Source: an uncultured Kordia sp. (GTDB taxonomy: Bacteria; Bacteroidota; Bacteroidia; Flavobacteriales; Flavobacteriaceae). From it: a stretch of DNA of 64,000 bases. Below the pieces are notes generated by a model. The model saw only the letters and a program-made list of their open reading frames with translations, searched no databases and had not been told where the DNA came from. The stretch spans positions 1 through 64,000 of the forward strand of contig NZ_CANLEA010000008.1 of NCBI RefSeq assembly GCF_947489565.1, given 5' to 3'. The number at the start of each line of letters is the position of its first letter. The first letter of the stretch is position 1. The position numbers were made by a program, and so were the translations under genes. Positions 61,101-64,000 of the stretch are shown in pieces.

Positions 61101-64000
61101 TGCTTAGATCGACAGTTGTAAGTTGATTGTCTCGTACGTTTAGTAATTCTAATAGTGTATTTTGTGTTACATCTAAAGTTGTGAGTGAATTATTGCTTGC
61201 ATTCAGTGTTTGAAGTACTGTAAAATCTTCAATTCCTGTTAAATCGGCTATGTTTTGATTGTTGATGGATAGATTTGCAACGCCTTCAATTAATGATGTT
61301 GGTACGCGTCCGTCATCAGGAATATCATCATAATTCAATGAATCTAGCACTGCTTCAAAATTACTATCAGGAATTGTTGTATAGCGACAATAATCTGTTG
61401 ATGTAAAGCTAGCTGTTGCTTCAATATTCGTCCAATTTTCGGTACTGTATGCAACATCATCTACCTGAATACAAATTACGTTAGGAATATTGGCTGCATT
61501 AAAATTTGTAAAATTTGTGTTGTTTCCATTTCTAACATCTAGTGTGGTTAGCGAACTAAAACTGCAATTTAAATCGGTTAATAACGGAAGATTGCTTACA
61601 TCTAACATTGTTATACGTGAATCTTGACACTGTAATTTTTTAAGATTTACGTTTGTAGAAACATCTAATGTTGTATATGGATTGAAACCTGCCTGTAACT
61701 CTTCTAATGCTGTTAAATCTGTGATGTCAATAGAAGTAGCATTACTTGCTTTACAATTTAATTTGATCAAATTCAAGTTTGAAGTAAAGTCTAGTGTTGG
61801 CACAGAATTTCCTTCTATATTTAATTCTTCTAATGCAGTAAAGTCTTCAATTCCTGTAATACCAGTAATACCTTGACTTGAAGCATCTAAAGAAGTTACC
61901 ACTTCAATTAAGGCAGTTGGTACTTGTCCATCTTCGGGAATATCATCATAACCTAAGTTTCCTAAATAAGCTTCAAAAGAGGAATTTGGAATTGTGGTAT
62001 ATCTGCAATAGTCAGTTTCGCTAAAGCTGGAAGCAGCATCAATAGTGGTCCAGTTGGTCGTACTGTATGCTGCGTCATCTACTGAAATACAAGTAAGTGC
62101 TGCATTTCCTGTCGTATTAAAGATTGAAATGCTCGTATTTGTTCCGTTTCGAATACTCAATGTTTCCAAAGTATTGTTGGATAGATTGATGAAGTCTAAC
62201 GCAGTAGCGCCATCAAGATTTAAGGAAACTAATGCATTATTTTGGACTTCAAAATCTCTAAGTGTCGAATTCATTCCAACCGTTAAGGTTTCCAAACCAT
62301 TATCTGTAATAGAAAGATTTAAAAGCGATGTATTGGTTGTCAAGTCTAAGCTTGTAATCGAATTGTTATCTGCTGCAATTTGGGTAAGCAATGTATTGGT
62401 ACTTACATCTAAACTTTCTAAGTTATTTGCATCAATTTCTAAATCTTCAAGAGCGGTATTGTTGCTTAGATCGATGGTTGTGAGTTGATTGTCTCGTACA
62501 TTTAATAATTCTAATAGTGTATTTTGTGTTACATCTAAAGTTGTGAGTGAATTGTTGCTTGCATTCAGTGTTTGAAGTGCTGTAAAATCTTCAATTCCTG
62601 TTAAATCGGCTATGTTTTGATTGTTGATGGAAAGATTTGTAACGCCTTCAATTAATGCTGTAGGTACTTGTCCGTCGTCTGAAATATCATCATAGCCTAA
62701 AGTTTCCAGCGCAGCTTCAAAATTAGCATCTGGAATTGCAGTATAGCGACAATAGGTTGTACTAAATGAAATTTGAGCATCAATATTCGTCCAATTGGTA
62801 GTACTATATGCAATATCATCTACCAAAATACAGAACAAGTTGGCATTATTTGTCGCGTCAAAAGTGTTAATATCTGTGTTGTTCCCATTTTGCATGTTAA
62901 AGAATTCTAAGGGCGTATTGCTAATTGCAAGTTCTCTTATGGAAGCATTTGATGATACATCTAATGAAGTTAGCGACGTGTTATTTAAGAAAATATTTCT
63001 CAGTCGTGTCAATGAACTTACATTTATGCTTGTCAACCCAGAATTATTTGCTTCTATTGTAGCCAGGAAAGTACTATTACCAAAGGTGATGATTTCTAAA
63101 TTGGTACAACCACTAGCCATAAGTGCTCTCAAACTCGTATTCGTAGTTATATCCAGACTTGCAAGATTCGAGTTATTGTCAAGTGTCAGTACTTCCAGTG
63201 CTGTATTCGTACTCACATCAATAGTAGACAGATTATTATTTTCTAATTGTAAATCTATCAAACTCGTCAATCCGTTTAGGTTGATGCTTGTAATGCTATT
63301 ATCTTCTAAATCTATATTTACGAGTAAAGTATTTGCACTCAAATCAAGTGTTGTGATATTATTATCTTTGGCTCTTAAAAGTCTCAACCTTGGAAAGTCT
63401 TCAATTCCTGTTAAATCAGCTATATTTTCTCCGCTGATGTTTAGTAGTGTTTCGGTAGCTAATAATATTGTAGGTACTTGGTTATCGCCAGAAACATCGT
63501 CTAAACCTTCATTTCCGAGTACTGTTTCAAAGTTGTCATCCGGAATGGCAGTATATTCACAATAATCGCCATCTCTAAAGATCATTTGCGCATCAATATT
63601 GGTCCAGTTAATGGTGCTATATGTAGCATCGTCTACAAAAAGACATTCCAATTCGCTATTTCCAGTAATTGAAAAAGTTACAATATTGGTATTGTTGCCA
63701 TTTTTAAAGGTAGCATCGGTTAAGCTGTTGTTATCAAGTTGAATACTACTAAGTGCAGTATTTGCTATCAAATCAATACTTTCTAGTTGGTTGTTTTGTG
63801 CATTTAAATCTTCCAAGTATGCATTGTTGGAAAGATTCAATTGCGAAATAGAATTTCCGCTGATGTCTAATATTTGTAAGTTTCCAAGCATCGTTGGGAC
63901 AAAATTCGATAGCGAATTGTCACTTACGGAAAGTTCTGTAAGTTGTGATATATTATCTGTATTCAAACTCGTCAAACTATTGTTGTCTGCATGTAAACTT
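55126..64000 (-). CDS. Giant modular leucine-rich-repeat secreted protein, 5' end beyond window
   Basis: The frame is open from the window edge (64000) to the stop at 55126, so at least 2957 residues are present and the N-terminus is missing. Internal TTG at 63975 is not a real start, since LRR sequence (LHADNNSLTSLN) continues before it. Ten complete module openings of the Y.xIP...FE..L..LGYDDI..DGQVPT type are visible. Each is followed by LRRs and a Cys-containing tail, as in the 2367-aa protein. The C-terminus is nearly the same as that protein: LQGAALNPNTGEESLMRDDLRVAGY, two dockerin-like loops (NANSDMVVQYSGT, DINMDGMIQYSGT) and the end LNFSTYQIIEQLP. Two modules are a recent duplicate (60490-61270 and 61852-62640). 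Confidence 0.88.
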   Translation of the reverse strand, partial: SLHADNNSLTSLNTDNISQLTELSVSDNSLSNFVPTMLGNLQILDISGNSISQLNLSNNAYLEDLNAQNNQLESIDLIANTALSSIQLDNNSLTDATFKNGNNTNIVTFSITGNSELECLFVDDATYSTINWTNIDAQMIFRDGDYCEYTAIPDDNFETVLGNEGLDDVSGDNQVPTILLATETLLNISGENIADLTGIEDFPRLRLLRAKDNNITTLDLSANTLLVNIDLEDNSITSINLNGLTSLIDLQLENNNLSTIDVSTNTALEVLTLDNNSNLASLDITTNTSLRALMASGCTNLEIITFGNSTFLATIEANNSGLTSINVSSLTRLRNIFLNNTSLTSLDVSSNASIRELAISNTPLEFFNMQNGNNTDINTFDATNNANLFCILVDDIAYSTTNWTNIDAQISFSTTYCRYTAIPDANFEAALETLGYDDISDDGQVPTALIEGVTNLSINNQNIADLTGIEDFTALQTLNASNNSLTTLDVTQNTLLELLNVRDNQLTTIDLSNNTALEDLEIDANNLESLDVSTNTLLTQIAADNNSITSLDLTTNTSLLNLSITDNGLETLTVGMNSTLRDFEVQNNALVSLNLDGATALDFINLSNNTLETLSIRNGTNTSISIFNTTGNAALTCISVDDAAYSTTNWTTIDAASSFSETDYCRYTTIPNSSFEAYLGNLGYDDIPEDGQVPTALIEVVTSLDASSQGITGITGIEDFTALEELNIEGNSVPTLDFTSNLNLIKLNCKASNATSIDITDLTALEELQAGFNPYTTLDVSTNVNLKKLQCQDSRITMLDVSNLPLLTDLNCSFSSLTTLDVRNGNNTNFTNFNAANIPNVICIQVDDVAYSTENWTNIEATASFTSTDYCRYTTIPDSNFEAVLDSLNYDDIPDDGRVPTSLIEGVANLSINNQNIADLTGIEDFTVLQTLNASNNSLTTLDVTQNTLLELLNVRDNQLTTVDLSNNTALEDLEIDANNLESLDVSTNTLLTQIAADNNSITSLDLTTNTVLENLSITDNGLETLTVGMNDVLRDFEVQNNALVSLNLDGATALDFINLSNNTLETLSIRNGTNTSISIFNTTGNAALTCISVDDAAYSTTNWTTIDAASSFSETDYCRYTTIPNSSFEAYLGSLGYDDIPEDGQVPTALIEVVTSLDASSQGITGITGIQDFTALQTLDVSSNLLSIIDVSGMPNLETFVASPISSSLESVDASNTPALKSLTLTESFVSQLNINGAVNLEELNIYTTSISSLDLSTNTSLEVIITSQSSLNVLDVSNLSALRELDVSRSNIRSLDLSNNTALEILDASNTSLNSLDIRNGNNTAITSFDVSFNGSLTCIQVDDVTYSNENWTKIDATANFTSTDYCRYTSIVDPNFEASLGNLGYDDISSDGQVPTALIEEVTSLDISSLNISDITGIQDFTALQTLDVSSTNIINLDLSGMSNLETLNMASTASLTTLDVSDATALQTITASDSNVSTIDLTNATALEEAFLFRTQITTLDISTNTALKHLEAYDNALLTGILDLTANGNLETINVNNTGLSTLDLRNGNNSGITTFSATPNASLLCILVDDVAYSTTNWTSIDVTTSFSTTYCSYTQVPDPNFEAALETLGYDDISDDGQVPTVLIEGISSLNVSSQSISDFTGIEDFTALTYLNIAFNLATTVDLSDNILLEEFRSFRGALESVNISNCTNLRILNIDENALTTLDLSNNSALEELVINRNNITSLDVTNNINLTKLEAAGNSIGTINLSTNTLVEVLFLSDCGLTTIDLSNNVNLRNIILSNNDISTINLSNNTALENFTMERNQLIAIDFSNNILIEDIDIRNNDITTLHLPDLDFLEDINIEENFNLSSLTFGNLPVFHELFANECALTSIDVSNLPTLERLDLRQNQLTELDLSQNIALTRVYISDNNLSFLTLQNGNNTSITDSRFNATNNPNLTCILVDDATYSTTNWTSIDATTNFSDTYCRYTLIPDPNFEAALEALGYDDISDDGQVPTALIEVVTSLSISNQSITNLAGIEDFTALTFLNVNSNNLSTIDVTANVNLEELLISTNSISTIDLSTLINLTRIQARLNNFTSLDLSDNVLLEDINLEGNASLTTITFPNNALIDSMDISGCNLTAIDLSTLPNLLELDAADNQLTSIDFSNNLLVQYIYISNNTLSTALDLSLHTQLEDLEAINCNLTGLNIKNGNNTNIGYFNVTSNPNLSCISVDDIAYSTTNLTNIDATASFTATDYCRYTAIPDPNFEARLALLGYDDISTDGQVPTALIEVVNSLNASNANISDLTGIKDFTALQALNVSGNTIADLDISEMPNLLSLEAVAAITSSLDISNTPLLETVNVYENSMTIISLTGATALEELYIYRTHISTLDLSGSNLLTRLIAFEMPNLTYINLADAVLLRDLELQRTHMSRLDLTSNISLESLNISETELRIVNLQNGNNTSITSFDARNNIDLDCIIVDDAVYSTANWSNIDAQASFNEMHCRYTQIPDANFEAYLDNLGYDDISDDGQVPTVFIENINGLTISNIPIADLTGIEDFTNLDNLSLVGTNLTALNFSTNTRLERLLLTNNTGIASLDVSGNIALDFLSINGSSLTSLDLTNNPILNYLSLNNVDITALDLSMNTELEKFFLSNAPISSLNLQNENNTNINQFSIGNTPNLTCVLVDDAEYSDINWFAVDSTITFNEMSCASNFTVAIKIFLQGAALNPNTGEESLMRDDLRVAGYIPTRSPYADMLSCENTVFNATGNDAIVDWVWVELREGTDNTIVSYSRSALLQRDGDIVDVDGVSPLNFATDENTYYVVANHRSHLGIMSSAPITFVATNSIDFTTGSTYGSNAQTTSGMPSGVAALWAGNANSDMVVQYSGTSPDTPNILSTVLNDPGNFLNFPTYNVIGYYANDINMDGMIQYSGTNPDTPFILQNVLAHPGNFLNFSTYQIIEQLPQNQQ
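60490..61270 (-). repeat. Recent intragenic duplication, copy A
   Basis: About 780 bp, nearly identical to 61852-62640 at an offset of 1362 bp (454 codons, two modules). Only scattered base changes are visible, for example at 60600, 60900-60905 and 60960-60980. Identity falls at both ends. Confidence 0.85.
61852..62640 (-). repeat. Recent intragenic duplication, copy B
   Basis: Partner of 60490-61270. The in-frame offset keeps the LRR register. The right end passes into a module closely similar to, but not the same as, the one following copy A. Confidence 0.85.

Noticed and set aside
62795-63565. Long plus-strand open frames opposite the giant LRR genes (also 58601-59152, 47387-47983 and others)
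   Set aside because: They are antisense shadows created by the repeated LRR codon pattern. They lack starts with promoters and change between modules in step with the real frame.
63975-63977. TTG as start of the last giant LRR gene
   Set aside because: LRR-type sequence continues upstream to the window edge in the same frame, so the gene is cut by the window, not started there.

Overview
The window looks like a chromosomal segment of a marine-type member of the Flavobacteriaceae (Bacteroidota); a Kordia-like genus is an inference from overall gene content, not a demonstrated identity. The support is low GC, promoters of the Bacteroidota form TTTG-N19/20-TAnnTTTG (3414-3444, 6679-6709, 36439-36470), signal peptides ending in the xxAQ style, a type IX secretion sorting domain, BlaI/M56 regulator pairs, and lineage-typical families (DUF58, DUF4407, DUF4230, LytTR regulators). 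Genes lie on both strands. The right-hand 18 kb is dominated by two giant leftward genes.

Layout. 1-411: a 115-bp tandem repeat and an intergenic repeat. 412-5500: HAD phosphatase, TPR/Sel1 protein, an SRPBCC-ArsR pair behind two matching dyads, a carboxypeptidase-regulatory-like protein, a transglutaminase-like protein and thioredoxin. 5700-8360: DUF58 protein, tRNA-Asp with promoter and terminator, and a YD-repeat-like secreted protein. 8380-13670: BlaI repressor, two tandemly duplicated M56/TonB-C membrane proteins with a decayed blaI fragment between them, a TPR protein and a small TonB-C-like protein. 13660-19515: a Bax-inhibitor-1 family protein, an Xre-RES toxin-antitoxin pair, a DoxX-like protein, a glycosyltransferase overlapping an LPG-synthase-TM protein, and RuvC. 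19517-26590: an LRR lipoprotein, a Cys-rich membrane protein, HemW (no canonical start codon), a cyclase-family hydrolase, two paralogous helix-turn-helix regulators with dyads, DUF4230 and MmcQ/YjbR proteins. 26866-30540: a phosphorelay set (receiver, PAS-PAS-GAF histidine kinase, Hpt, LytTR regulator). 30668-36480: DUF4407 protein and a second BlaI-M56-M56 operon. 37005-45483: two Crp/Fnr-like regulators, a DoxX-like protein and an RND efflux operon whose TolC subunit carries a substrate-binding-protein-like N-terminal domain. 45581-64000: a T9SS-sorted secreted protein and two giant modular leucine-rich-repeat proteins (2367 aa, and more than 2950 aa running off the window), separated by 1.47 kb of repeat-rich non-coding DNA.

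How the genes fit together. Much of the content is envelope sensing and cell-surface biology. Two BlaI/M56 systems sit behind operators of different sequence. In the second system the two operator copies coincide with the -33 and -7 promoter boxes. The phosphorelay genes are adjacent in likely signalling order. The RND operon encodes all three efflux layers. The giant LRR proteins share one module design and a near-identical C-terminal region with two calcium-loop-like dockerin-type motifs. They look like surface or secreted binding proteins that grow and shrink by module duplication. One such duplication, of about 780 bp, is still nearly identical at DNA level.
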